Assembly (NCBI GenBank): GCA_039024315.1
Contig: JBCCQN010000041.1
Span: forward strand, 1-46,054
Direction: 5' to 3'
Length of the DNA: 46,054 bases
Source: JBCAWW01 sp039024315
GTDB taxonomy: Bacteria > Bacteroidota > Bacteroidia > J057
Part shown: in pieces, positions 8,763-15,323 of the stretch
Layout of the letters: every line of letters begins with the position of its first letter
How positions within the stretch are numbered: position 1 is the first letter of the stretch
Translations under genes and position numbers: made by a program
Notes under the pieces: model-generated
Database searches by the model: none
What the model was told of the DNA's origin: nothing
The model's input: only the letters and a program-made list of their open reading frames with translations

Positions 8763-10013
8763 TTGGACATCTTTGATAAAATTGACCGCGCAATGCAGAC
8801 CGACTTGGGGCAATTTGCCGCCATCGGTCATGGGTACGTTGCCTATCCTAAATTAGAAGGAGAGATCGGCCCTCGCATGATGTTTAATGGCAAGGAGGTT
8901 CTTTGCTGGTCGCTCAATTCTTATTTAGGCTTAGCCAACCATCCCGAAATCCGCAAAGCAGATGCACAGGCTGCAGCAGACTGGGGCTTGGCTTATCCTA
9001 TGGGATCGCGCATGCTTACAGGTAACTCTAACCCTCATGAGGAGTTTGAGCGCCAAGCAGCGGAGTTTATGCAAAAGGAAGATGCATTCCTCCTGAACTT
9101 TGGCTATCAAGGTTGTGTATCGGTCGTACAAACTATGACCGATCGCCGCGATGTTATCGTATATGATCAGCTATCGCACGCTTGTATCATGGATGGAATG
9201 AACCTTAGCATGGCTAAGCGTTTCGTATTCCGCCACAATGATATGGAGCAGCTCGAAGACCGCCTCATCAAAGCTACTCGCATCGTTGAAAAAACGGGCG
9301 GTGGGGTTTTGATCATCACCGAAGGGGTTTTTGGTATGCGCGGCGACCTCGGTCGTCTGGACAAAATTGCCGAACTAAAAGAAAAATACAACGCCCGTCT
9401 ATTCGTGGATGATGCCCACGGCTTTGGCGTGATGGGGGAAACGGGTATTGGTACGGGTGAGCACTTTGGCGTGCAAGACAAAATCGACGTACTATTCAAC
9501 ACCTTTGCCAAGTCTATGGCAGGTTTTGGTGCCTTTATTGCGGCAGACAAAAAAGTGATCCAGTTCTTGAAGTACAATATGCGTAGTCAAATCTACGCGA
9601 AGTCTCTTTGTATGCCCATGACAGTTGGTGCGATCAAGCGCTTAGAGATGCTACGTACCATGCCTGAACTAAGGTCTGACCTTTGGAACATTGTCAACAA
9701 GCTCCAATCAGGCTTGAAAGATAATGGCTTTGATATCGGGGACACTCAGTCGCCAGTGACACCAGTTTATTTAGAAGGAGATGGCTTTACAGCAATGGCC
9801 GTTATTCGCGATTTACGTGAGAATTTCAACATTTTTGCTTCTGGAGTTGCTTACCCCGTAGTAGAGAAAGGGGTAATCATGCTACGTATCATTCCTACGG
9901 CTGCTCATACTGAGGCAGATGTGGAATATACATTGGAGTGTTTTAAGGAAATTAGGGCCAAAATCGAGGCTGGGGGCTATAAAAACCCCGAATTTAGCGG
10001 CACATTGCTCTAG
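8763..10013 (+). CDS. Alpha-oxoamine synthase (serine palmitoyltransferase/KBL-like)
   Basis: PLP enzyme of the alpha-oxoamine synthase group, 416 aa. Expected features are present: LNSYLGLANHPE near the N-terminus, the ring-stacking His139 in QLSHACIMDG, Asp216 and His219 in VDDAHGFG, and the PLP lysine Lys250 in FNTFAKSMAGFGAFIA. The last stretch resembles serine palmitoyltransferase (TFSKS...GGFIA) more than glycine C-acetyltransferase, and sphingolipid synthesis is known in Bacteroidota. SPT is therefore the best guess, with KBL as the alternative. The start is a TTG giving MDIFDKIDRAMQ, which matches the usual N-terminus of these proteins; the first ATG (8793-8795) would remove it. A histone-like gene follows 61 bp downstream with its own promoter-like box. 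Confidence 0.82.
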   Translation: MDIFDKIDRAMQTDLGQFAAIGHGYVAYPKLEGEIGPRMMFNGKEVLCWSLNSYLGLANHPEIRKADAQAAADWGLAYPMGSRMLTGNSNPHEEFERQAAEFMQKEDAFLLNFGYQGCVSVVQTMTDRRDVIVYDQLSHACIMDGMNLSMAKRFVFRHNDMEQLEDRLIKATRIVEKTGGGVLIITEGVFGMRGDLGRLDKIAELKEKYNARLFVDDAHGFGVMGETGIGTGEHFGVQDKIDVLFNTFAKSMAGFGAFIAADKKVIQFLKYNMRSQIYAKSLCMPMTVGAIKRLEMLRTMPELRSDLWNIVNKLQSGLKDNGFDIGDTQSPVTPVYLEGDGFTAMAVIRDLRENFNIFASGVAYPVVEKGVIMLRIIPTAAHTEADVEYTLECFKEIRAKIEAGGYKNPEFSGTLL

Positions 10014-10030
10014 TTTTCTTTGCAAAAAAA

Positions 10031-10038
10031 TAGATTTG
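10031..10038 (+). promoter_or_regulatory. Promoter -7 box candidate for histone-like gene
   Basis: TAGATTTG matches TAnnTTTG exactly and ends 36 nt before the ATG at 10075, in the short gap after the alpha-oxoamine synthase stop. No convincing -33 TTTG lies at the normal spacing. Confidence 0.4.
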
Positions 10039-10074
10039 TTATATCTTGCCCCCATTAACGTAAATTTGGACAAC

Positions 10075-10248
10075 ATGGAAAAATTCGAACAACTCAAGAA
10101 TTTAATCATTAGCGCTGAGGATGACTTCGCTAAGTTCTACGATAAAGGCAATAAGGCTGCTGGGACTCGTGCTCGTAAAGCGATGCAAGAAGTAAAAATG
10201 CTCGCCCAAGACATCCGTAAAGAGATTCAAGCTGCTAAGAGCGAATAG
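10075..10248 (+). CDS. Histone H1 (Hc1)-like small protein
   Basis: A 57-aa helical protein starting MEKFEQLKNLI. The central GNKAAGTRARKAMQEVKMLAQDIR segment and the C-terminal Lys-rich helix are typical of the short Bacteroidota proteins grouped with chlamydial Hc1 (PF07432), thought to bind DNA non-specifically and compact the nucleoid. It lacks the long Lys/Ala tail of chlamydial Hc1. The ATG at 10075 gives the family-length product; the frame is open further upstream into the previous gene but has no need of it. A strong intrinsic terminator follows 18 bp after the stop. Confidence 0.85.
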   Translation: MEKFEQLKNLIISAEDDFAKFYDKGNKAAGTRARKAMQEVKMLAQDIRKEIQAAKSE

Positions 10249-10266
10249 TAATATTCTTGAAAAAAT

Positions 10267-10295
10267 AAGCCGGTCTATCTTAGGTAGACCGGCTT
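10267..10295 (+). terminator. Intrinsic terminator after histone-like gene
   Basis: Perfect 11-bp stem AAGCCGGTCTA / TAGACCGGCTT with a 7-nt loop, followed by a T-rich tract (TTCTTATG). It is flanked upstream by an A-run, so it may work in both directions for the convergent lipoprotein gene. Confidence 0.85.
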
Positions 10296-10325
10296 TCTTA
10301 TGCCCTTTTGTTTTTAAGTAAACAG

Positions 10326-10438
10326 TATTCAGTATAGAGTAAGAAGAAAAATGGTCCTCGAGAACTGTAAAGCTCATTTTTTTCTAGGTCTTAATACTTA
10401 ATACTATCGTCTCAGTACTTATGTCTCAGTACTTATCT
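10326..10438 (+). repeat. Diverged copy of the 107-nt dispersed repeat
   Basis: The stretch with AGAAGAAAAATGG, AAAGCTCATTTTTTTCTAGGTCTTAATACT and ACTATCGT aligns with the copies at 13595 and 41731 but lacks their 5' hairpin. Its end carries two perfect tandem 14-mers, GTCTCAGTACTTAT, at 10409-10422 and 10423-10436. It occupies the gap between the histone gene terminator and the 3' end of the Dabb lipoprotein gene. Confidence 0.6.
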
Positions 10439-10450
10439 CTAGAGTAACGA

Positions 10451-10858
10451 TTATCTTTCTCCCCAAACATCTACTACCACTAGATCTTGCATCAAAGGTT
10501 TGTTTTTCTCCGCCAACTTTTTGTGAGCAGGATGAGGGATGTAGATGTCTCTAGCGGCTTCGTTTGCAAAAGTTAAGATGAAGCAGTGAGTAAAGCCTTG
10601 GTTAAGTCCTTCAACGCTAATATCCTCCCCGCCTTCAAAACTGATAATTTCTGGGATATCGTCTTCCAGCGCTAAAAAATCCTTTATAGCCTGCGTTCTT
10701 CTTTCGGCAGGAATCTCATCTTTAAATTGGAAGCAAACGATGTGCTTTAAGGCTTTTTGCTTAGCCTGAGCTTCGGTTTTGCTCGCACAAGAGAAGGTGC
10801 AAATAACCAGACTTAGAACGAAAAATACACGAATTGTCTTAAGCGTCATCTTGACCAT
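10451..10858 (-). CDS. Dabb (stress-responsive A/B barrel) domain lipoprotein
   Basis: A 135-aa protein from the ATG at 10858 (a GTG at 10888 is a weaker upstream start). It opens with a signal peptide ending LVICTFSC, where the Cys is a likely lipidation site. It continues with a Dabb domain (PF07876): KHIVCFQFKDEIPAERRTQ, then the FEGGEDIS...FTHCFILTFAN core strands and the HPAHKKLAEK helix. Dabb proteins are dimeric ferredoxin-like barrels, some with cyclase or stress roles. Secreted lipoprotein forms are frequent in Bacteroidota and their function is unknown. Confidence 0.85.
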   Translation of the reverse strand: MVKMTLKTIRVFFVLSLVICTFSCASKTEAQAKQKALKHIVCFQFKDEIPAERRTQAIKDFLALEDDIPEIISFEGGEDISVEGLNQGFTHCFILTFANEAARDIYIPHPAHKKLAEKNKPLMQDLVVVDVWGER

Positions 10859-10983
10859 ATTTTTAGTGTTTAAGATTTTATAATACACGAATTGAAGTGC
10901 TGAAAAGCTTCATTTTCAGTCCTTTGGATTGTTGAAATTTGCTATACAACGTTAGGATCTTACTTCTGTCTTGTTAGGGAGAG

Positions 10984-11102
10984 GGCCGCTGCGCGGAACG
11001 ATGATCCCCTTCAGCGGCCAGTGCTAAGCGCTTTTACATAAAGCTACCATGAGGTGTAGGCATACTACCCCAATTGGAGACAAGCGTTCCGCGTCCCAAT
11101 TT
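10984..11102. other. Structured intergenic region with two element fragments
   Basis: An 8-bp stem GGCCGCTG (10984-10991) / CAGCGGCC (11012-11019) encloses or overlaps a reverse-oriented fragment of the palindromic element (CGCTGCGCGGAACG, about 10986-11000). A second imperfect stem, AATTGGaGAC / GTCCCAATT (about 11072-11101), encloses a forward fragment, AAGCGTTCCGCG (11082-11093). The palindrome AAGCGCTT lies between them. No gene is visible in 10859-11126. Confidence 0.45.
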
Positions 11103-11126
11103 TATCGGGATTTAAAAGATAACTAC

Positions 11127-12335
11127 CTAATCGACCCGTTCTAGGCGATAAGAAGCAAATCTTTTATCACCTACAGAGCCTGCAAATAAGTATATCTCCT
11201 CTCCAATTTTTTGTCCACATAGGCCTAGGTAGATTGGAAAACCAACTTCGGTTTTACCAGCCTCAAGCAACCTTCCATTTTGATTGAGGACACAGAGCTG
11301 GATGCTTCTATCATCCCTAGTCGCAACTGCGACCAAATCATAATCCTTGTCTAAGGGGAATTTATGCAACCTTGTCTGCCCTCTGAGCAAGGTTTCGCTA
11401 TTGTCCTGCAAAATAGATCGAGGCAGCAATTGACCCTCTGCGTCTACTTTGAAGACGCTTACCGCATCTCCATGGTAATAGTATGTCTGCCGATCTTTGA
11501 CCCAAGGGCTAGGTTTATAATAACTGTGATGTCTATGTCCTACTACCACAAAAAACCAACCGGATTTAGTCGCGGAAATGATCGGGTAGGTCCCATTTAG
11601 ATATAGATGATAGTCATCCCCAATATTGCTGACGTTCTCAAAGTGTCCATCCTCAAATACCCTAAAACTGCTGAGGCCATTGTCCTGAAATCCTCCGGTA
11701 AAGAGATAGGTTTTTCCCTCTATTTGATGGGTAGCCATACCAATAATACCATCGGTAAAAATTTCATCGGTATCGGCCATAGATTGTACATGTTCTAATT
11801 TTCCTTCAGGAGAGATCTTAAATGAACTTAGGCCAGGTGCTTTTTCTAATCCCCCCACAAACAAATAGGAGGCAGATGCCATATGGATGACTTCCAAAGT
11901 GATGACAGTACCCAAATAGGTCGAATCAGTATCAGGTAAAACAAATACACTTTTGAGGGTGCCATCTGAATTGATCTTAAATACTTCAACAGCATTTCCT
12001 CCTTTTAGGCCAGCGAAGAGAAAGTGATTGTCTTTGATTTGCTCAATGATCAAACCTCTAACCATATTTTTACCACCTGTCACCTCATAGTTTTGGTACA
12101 TTTGTAGGTTTCCACCCTCAGCGAGCTTGAAAACTTCAATTTTGTTACCGTCTCCACCTGAATAGACATAGTGGTCCTCTCCAGACTGAAAAGCCATACA
12201 AGTGACCGTGTTTTGGGTAGATTCTATTTGGTTTACTTTTACGAGCTTAAATTTGGGTTGCCCGTAAAGCGAAGCAGATAGCATCAATGCCAAAGAGAAT
12301 AGAGTACAAACGAGTAGTCTCATCATTTTAATCAT
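11127..12335 (-). CDS. Secreted beta-propeller-like protein
   Basis: A 402-aa protein with a signal peptide (cleavage after about ASLYGQ). It then has repeated four-stranded blade-like units of the form YLFVGG...LSSFKISPEGKLEHV, VYSGGDGNKIEVFKL and LFTGGFQDNGLSSFRVFEDG. The spacing of about 50-55 residues between units suggests a seven-bladed propeller, similar in shape to the YVTN/6-phosphogluconolactonase-like group. No catalytic site is evident. It starts 3 bp after the stop of the GlcG/HbpS-like gene, so the two are almost certainly co-transcribed and may act together outside the cytoplasm. Confidence 0.75.
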   Translation of the reverse strand: MIKMMRLLVCTLFSLALMLSASLYGQPKFKLVKVNQIESTQNTVTCMAFQSGEDHYVYSGGDGNKIEVFKLAEGGNLQMYQNYEVTGGKNMVRGLIIEQIKDNHFLFAGLKGGNAVEVFKINSDGTLKSVFVLPDTDSTYLGTVITLEVIHMASASYLFVGGLEKAPGLSSFKISPEGKLEHVQSMADTDEIFTDGIIGMATHQIEGKTYLFTGGFQDNGLSSFRVFEDGHFENVSNIGDDYHLYLNGTYPIISATKSGWFFVVVGHRHHSYYKPSPWVKDRQTYYYHGDAVSVFKVDAEGQLLPRSILQDNSETLLRGQTRLHKFPLDKDYDLVAVATRDDRSIQLCVLNQNGRLLEAGKTEVGFPIYLGLCGQKIGEEIYLFAGSVGDKRFASYRLERVD

Positions 12336-12338
12336 TGC

Positions 12339-12833
12339 TTATAGGATTGACTCGGCGGCTTTGCTGGCAATATCATGGTCTTGCTCTATAGTACCCCCGC
12401 TTATACCAATAGCCCCAATAATAGTACCTTCCTTATCTTTGATAGGCACCCCTCCAGGAAAAGTGATGAGCCCTCCATTGGAATGCTCAATGTGGTAAAT
12501 ATCGCCTCCTGGTTGCGCGATCTTGCCGATCTCACCGGTTGGTGCGTTGAAATATCTCGCGGTTTTTGCCTTTTTGATTGCTACATCGATGCTGCCTAGA
12601 TAGGATCCATCCATACGTAAAAAGGCCTTAAGGTTGGCGCCTGCGTCAACGATGGCAATATTGACCAAAATCCCTTCTGCTTCTGCGAGCTCTTCTGCTT
12701 TCTGCAAAATGGTATTGCTTTGCTCTACCGTAATATCCCCAGGGAGCTGAAAAGGAGTTGCGGATTGAGCCGTAGGCGGAAAAGAATCCAGCCTAATCAA
12801 GGAAAGAATTAATAAAGCATAAAAATGAACCAT
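12339..12833 (-). CDS. Secreted GlcG/HbpS family protein
   Basis: A 164-aa protein with an N-terminal hydrophobic export signal, then the GlcG/HbpS (Haem_degrading, PF03928) domain: NTILQKAEELAEAEGILVNIAIVDAGANLKAFLRMDGS, AIKKAKTARYF, FPGGVPI and GAIGISGGTIEQDHDIASKAA, all conserved family positions. HbpS-type proteins bind heme and others are of unknown function; which applies here is not decidable. It leads an operon with the propeller gene, behind a TAnnTTTG-like promoter and palindromic operator candidates, directly downstream of a Crp/Fnr-family gene. Confidence 0.85.
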   Translation of the reverse strand: MVHFYALLILSLIRLDSFPPTAQSATPFQLPGDITVEQSNTILQKAEELAEAEGILVNIAIVDAGANLKAFLRMDGSYLGSIDVAIKKAKTARYFNAPTGEIGKIAQPGGDIYHIEHSNGGLITFPGGVPIKDKEGTIIGAIGISGGTIEQDHDIASKAAESIL

Positions 12834-12851
12834 AACTTTATAGTGTAGTGA

Positions 12852-12870
12852 TTTGTGTTACACAAAGCTA
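12852..12870 (-). promoter_or_regulatory. Operator palindrome overlapping a promoter -7 box
   Basis: TTTGTGTTACACAAA (12852-12866) is a perfect 7-1-7 inverted repeat. On the minus strand it overlaps TAGCTTTG (12863-12870), a TAnnTTTG match located 29 nt upstream of the GlcG/HbpS start. A protein bound here would be positioned to block or control that promoter. Confidence 0.5.
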
Positions 12871-12892
12871 GGGTTTCCTTCCCTCATTAATC

Positions 12893-12906
12893 TTAAACTA
12901 GTTTAA
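12893..12906. promoter_or_regulatory. Second palindromic operator candidate
   Basis: TTAAACTAGTTTAA is a perfect 14-bp palindrome between the Crp/Fnr stop (12916) and the GlcG/HbpS start. It lies about 22 nt upstream of the -7 box, roughly at the -33 region, where an activator or repressor of the Crp/Fnr family could act. Confidence 0.4.
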
Positions 12907-12915
12907 ATAATGCGC

Positions 12916-13503
12916 TCAACTTTTTTTGAGAGCTCGCCTTTTTCTAATGACACTTACAAATTCTTGGGTGATACCTAAGTAGCTGGCAATCAATTTATTG
13001 GTGAGCATGGCTGCAATATCAGGATAAGTAGTAATAAAGTGATCATACCTTTGTTCTGCGGTCATAGTGTGGTTGCGAATGAGCCTTTGTTGCCAAGCTG
13101 CAACGGCCTTATGAGACATGATACGAAATAGCCGTTCTGTTTTAGGTATCTCTTTGTAGAGCTTTTCTTTATCAGCCTTGGAAATCTCCAATAAGACACT
13201 GTCTGCAAGGGCTTGAATATCTAGCTTCGAGGGAATTTGGTTGGTAAAGCTGTCTAGCTCCATAACCCACCAATCCTGAGCCGCAAAATAAAGGACCTTT
13301 TCCATTCCAGCCGCGTCGCTTGCCGAAATCTTGAAGCAGCCTTCCAGTACATAGCCCTCGAAACCACAAATTTCGCCTTGTCTTAATACAAACTCTCCTT
13401 TGGGCACTTTTCGTTCATGATAATGACTCATGATGCGCTCTAATTCACTAGGAGTTAACGCTATAATATTAAGAAAATATGTTCTCAATAATTCGGCCTG
13501 CAT
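12916..13503 (-). CDS. Crp/Fnr-family transcriptional regulator
   Basis: A 195-aa cytosolic regulator with an N-terminal cyclic-nucleotide-binding-like beta-roll (KVPKGEFVLRQGEICGFEGYVLEGCFKIS, residues about 32-60), a dimerisation helix and a C-terminal helix-turn-helix of the shortened Bacteroidota type (LIASYLGITQEFVSVIRKR, about 172-190). The canonical cAMP-contact residues (RExxxSG...RxA) are not present, so the effector is unknown. It lies immediately upstream of the GlcG/HbpS-propeller pair in the same direction, and palindromes flank its promoter and stop. That makes it a likely local regulator. Confidence 0.88.
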   Translation of the reverse strand: MQAELLRTYFLNIIALTPSELERIMSHYHERKVPKGEFVLRQGEICGFEGYVLEGCFKISASDAAGMEKVLYFAAQDWWVMELDSFTNQIPSKLDIQALADSVLLEISKADKEKLYKEIPKTERLFRIMSHKAVAAWQQRLIRNHTMTAEQRYDHFITTYPDIAAMLTNKLIASYLGITQEFVSVIRKRRALKKS

Positions 13504-13505
13504 AC

Positions 13506-13519
13506 TGATAAAGTTATCA
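13506..13519. promoter_or_regulatory. Inverted repeat just upstream of Crp/Fnr gene
   Basis: TGATAA-AG-TTATCA is a perfect 6-2-6 inverted repeat ending 2 nt before the start codon. It could serve autoregulation or form a small mRNA hairpin over the ribosome-binding region. Confidence 0.3.
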
Positions 13520-13564
13520 ATATTTACGAGACTGATTTTGGGCTTATTGGGGGATTTTAAGGTT

Positions 13565-13586
13565 TACCGCTTCGCGGAACGCCTAA
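13565..13586 (-). repeat. Palindromic element copy (intergenic)
   Basis: TACCGCTTCGCGGAACGCCT is the reverse-oriented element with compensated changes: both arms read CCGC/GCGG rather than CTGC/GCAG, so pairing is kept. It lies 8 bp before the 107-nt repeat. The gene-free stretch 13504-13829 holds this copy, that repeat and another element copy; I see no gene in it. Confidence 0.7.
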
Positions 13587-13594
13587 CTTTATTA

Positions 13595-13701
13595 AGTAGA
13601 AAGTATCTCGAAAGCTTTCGGGAGTATGCATTACAGAGAAAAAAGGTCTTACTAAACCATAAAGCTCACATTTCCTAGGTCTTAGTACTGAATTCTATTG
13701 T
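13595..13701 (+). repeat. 107-nt dispersed repeat, copy 2
   Basis: Aligns without gaps to 41731-41837 over 107 nt with about 15 differences by eye (around 86% identity). It starts AGTAGAAAGTAT, contains the hairpin TCTCGAAAGCTTTCGGGA (13606-13623) and a CAGAGAAAAAAGGT block, and ends CCTAGGTCTTAGTACT...CTATTGT. It has no coding capacity. Confidence 0.75.
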
Positions 13702-13788
13702 CTAGGCACTCAGGTGTGGTATGTAAGCGTGTCGCTATATTCGAATAGGGGTAGGGGCTATTGGTTATTCCGCCATTCCGCCTGATCC

Positions 13789-13810
13789 AAGCGTTCTGCG
13801 CAGCAGTAAA
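13789..13810 (+). repeat. Palindromic element copy (intergenic)
   Basis: AAGCGTTCTGCGCAGCAGTA followed by AA. This is the variant whose centre CTGCGCAG is a perfect palindrome instead of a GAA triloop hairpin. It lies 19 bp beyond the 3' end of dapA. Confidence 0.75.
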
Positions 13811-13829
13811 TAGTAAAAGCTTAGGGAAA

Positions 13830-14735
13830 CTACTGGTAGCTGGCCGTCTCAATTTTACTCATCAAACGGGCCCAAGCACTTTGCATTTTTTGCCTGAGTG
13901 GTTCAGTTGCGGCAACAAGAGGGAGTCGAACGGATGGCTCACATAAGCCTTGGAGGGCTAACTGATATTTGACACCCGCAGGGTTTCCTTCGGCAAAGTT
14001 TAATCCAATTAGTGGTAGCAAATCATAATGTAATTGTCGTGCCGAATCAAAATCTCCAGCCAAGGCGGCTTTGACCATTTGGCTAAAGGGACCTGGTAGA
14101 GAATTGGCCGTGACCGATATAATCCCCTCCGCTCCTAGACTGATAAGTGGCAGAGCCAAGGCATCGTCGCCTGAAAGCAGCGCAAATCCTTCCGGTTTAT
14201 GCCTAACAATCTCCATGCACTGGTCTAGTTTGCCGGATGCTTCCTTCATGGCCACGATATTGGGAATCTCGGCTAAGCGTAAGGTCGTTTCCGCCAGCAT
14301 ATTGGAAGAAGTTCTGGGCGGTACATTATAGAGAATGATCGGCAAATCGGTCAAATCGCTCAGATAGCGATAATGTTGAAATATACCTTCCTGGCTAGGT
14401 TTATTGTAGTAGGGACTGACAGAAAGAATTCCGTCTAGTGAATAATCCTTAGGGTATTTTTGCAACTGTTCCCCCAGATCCTTAGTATTATTACCGCCAA
14501 CCCCCAATACGATCGGCAGTTGCCCTGCATTTTCATCAATAATAGTCTCAATCACTAGCCTTTTTTCAGCTTCACTGAGAGTGGCAGTTTCTCCAGTTGT
14601 CCCTAAGACAACGAGATAGTCAACTTGCCCTGCTATTTGGTGACGGACAAGGTTTCTAAGGCCAGTAGTATCAACAGATAGATCTGGCAAAAAGGGCGTA
14701 GCTAAGGCTACACCAGTCCCTCGGAAATTGTTCAT
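13830..14735 (-). CDS. dapA: 4-hydroxy-tetrahydrodipicolinate synthase
   Basis: Condenses pyruvate with aspartate semialdehyde in the lysine/diaminopimelate pathway (EC 4.3.3.7). The (beta/alpha)8 class I aldolase residues are all visible: GTTGET with Thr47/Thr48, Tyr110 in SPYYNKP, Tyr136 in YNVPPRT and the Schiff-base Lys164 in AMKEASGK. The length of 301 aa is normal. It is the last gene of the pbp-mlaF-ligA-DUF6913-dapA run, 30 bp after the DUF6913 stop. Supplying meso-diaminopimelate precursor fits co-transcription with a peptidoglycan synthase. Confidence 0.95.
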   Translation of the reverse strand: MNNFRGTGVALATPFLPDLSVDTTGLRNLVRHQIAGQVDYLVVLGTTGETATLSEAEKRLVIETIIDENAGQLPIVLGVGGNNTKDLGEQLQKYPKDYSLDGILSVSPYYNKPSQEGIFQHYRYLSDLTDLPIILYNVPPRTSSNMLAETTLRLAEIPNIVAMKEASGKLDQCMEIVRHKPEGFALLSGDDALALPLISLGAEGIISVTANSLPGPFSQMVKAALAGDFDSARQLHYDLLPLIGLNFAEGNPAGVKYQLALQGLCEPSVRLPLVAATEPLRQKMQSAWARLMSKIETASYQ

Positions 14736-14765
14736 AATGAGCTAGGTTTGGATGAATGAAACAGC

Positions 14766-15323
14766 CTATTTATCGATCATGTTTAGGAAGTAATCAAATT
14801 CTTTGATCATTCCTTTCATACCATGATTCTCAGCCTCAGATGGTCCTATCATCAATTCGTAGCAGCTCTCAAAGCCTTCTTTGTGCATCCCAGTTCGAGT
14901 TTTGGCTTTGGCGATACTACAAACATATTTGGAGGTCATCCTGTTGGTCAAATCAAAATCGATCAGGATGTCTAACTCATGTTTGCGGATTTGGCTTTCA
15001 ATTCCGGGGGTAGGGTAGTCCAACCAGTTAAGTTTGGAAGGATTGATAAAAATGGTGTCTGGGCCTTCTTGGAAATGAGGCTCAGAGTTTTTATGAAAGT
15101 TGATTTCGATCAACAATACCTTCTTGCTCCGTTTCTTGAGACCTTTGACGTAGCCTTCGATTTGTTGTAGATCTTCAGGGGATAACTGGTTTACATTTAC
15201 AATAAGGCCGATGCTGCGGGCACTTTCGATGTCCACAAAATCGCGAGCGTATTCCTTGGTGCGATCCAAGTTCCGGATTCGCCGCCGGCTAAACTTTTCC
15301 TTTAATTCGTTGAGCCACTCCAT
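14766..15323 (-). CDS. DUF6913 family protein
   Basis: A 185-aa soluble protein matching what I recall of the Bacteroidota-restricted DUF6913 family. It has a basic N-terminal helix (KEKFSRRRIRNLDRTKEY), then alternating strands and helices (SIGLIVNVNQL, KVLLIEINF, DILIDFDLTN) that suggest a Rossmann-like fold, and a C-terminal YELMIGP...FDYFLNMI. The function is unknown. Its start lies inside the ligA 3' end, overlapping by 22 bp, and dapA follows. A ligA/DUF6913/dapA order is, as far as I recall, frequent in this phylum. Confidence 0.8.
   Translation of the reverse strand: MEWLNELKEKFSRRRIRNLDRTKEYARDFVDIESARSIGLIVNVNQLSPEDLQQIEGYVKGLKKRSKKVLLIEINFHKNSEPHFQEGPDTIFINPSKLNWLDYPTPGIESQIRKHELDILIDFDLTNRMTSKYVCSIAKAKTRTGMHKEGFESCYELMIGPSEAENHGMKGMIKEFDYFLNMIDK

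Noticed and set aside
9167..9577. A 136-codon open frame on the minus strand
   Set aside because: It is antisense to the alpha-oxoamine synthase; its Ser/Pro/Arg-rich product reflects codon usage of the real gene.
10409..10436. Possible CRISPR-like or microsatellite array
   Set aside because: There are only two tandem 14-mers without spacers; they belong to the diverged dispersed repeat.
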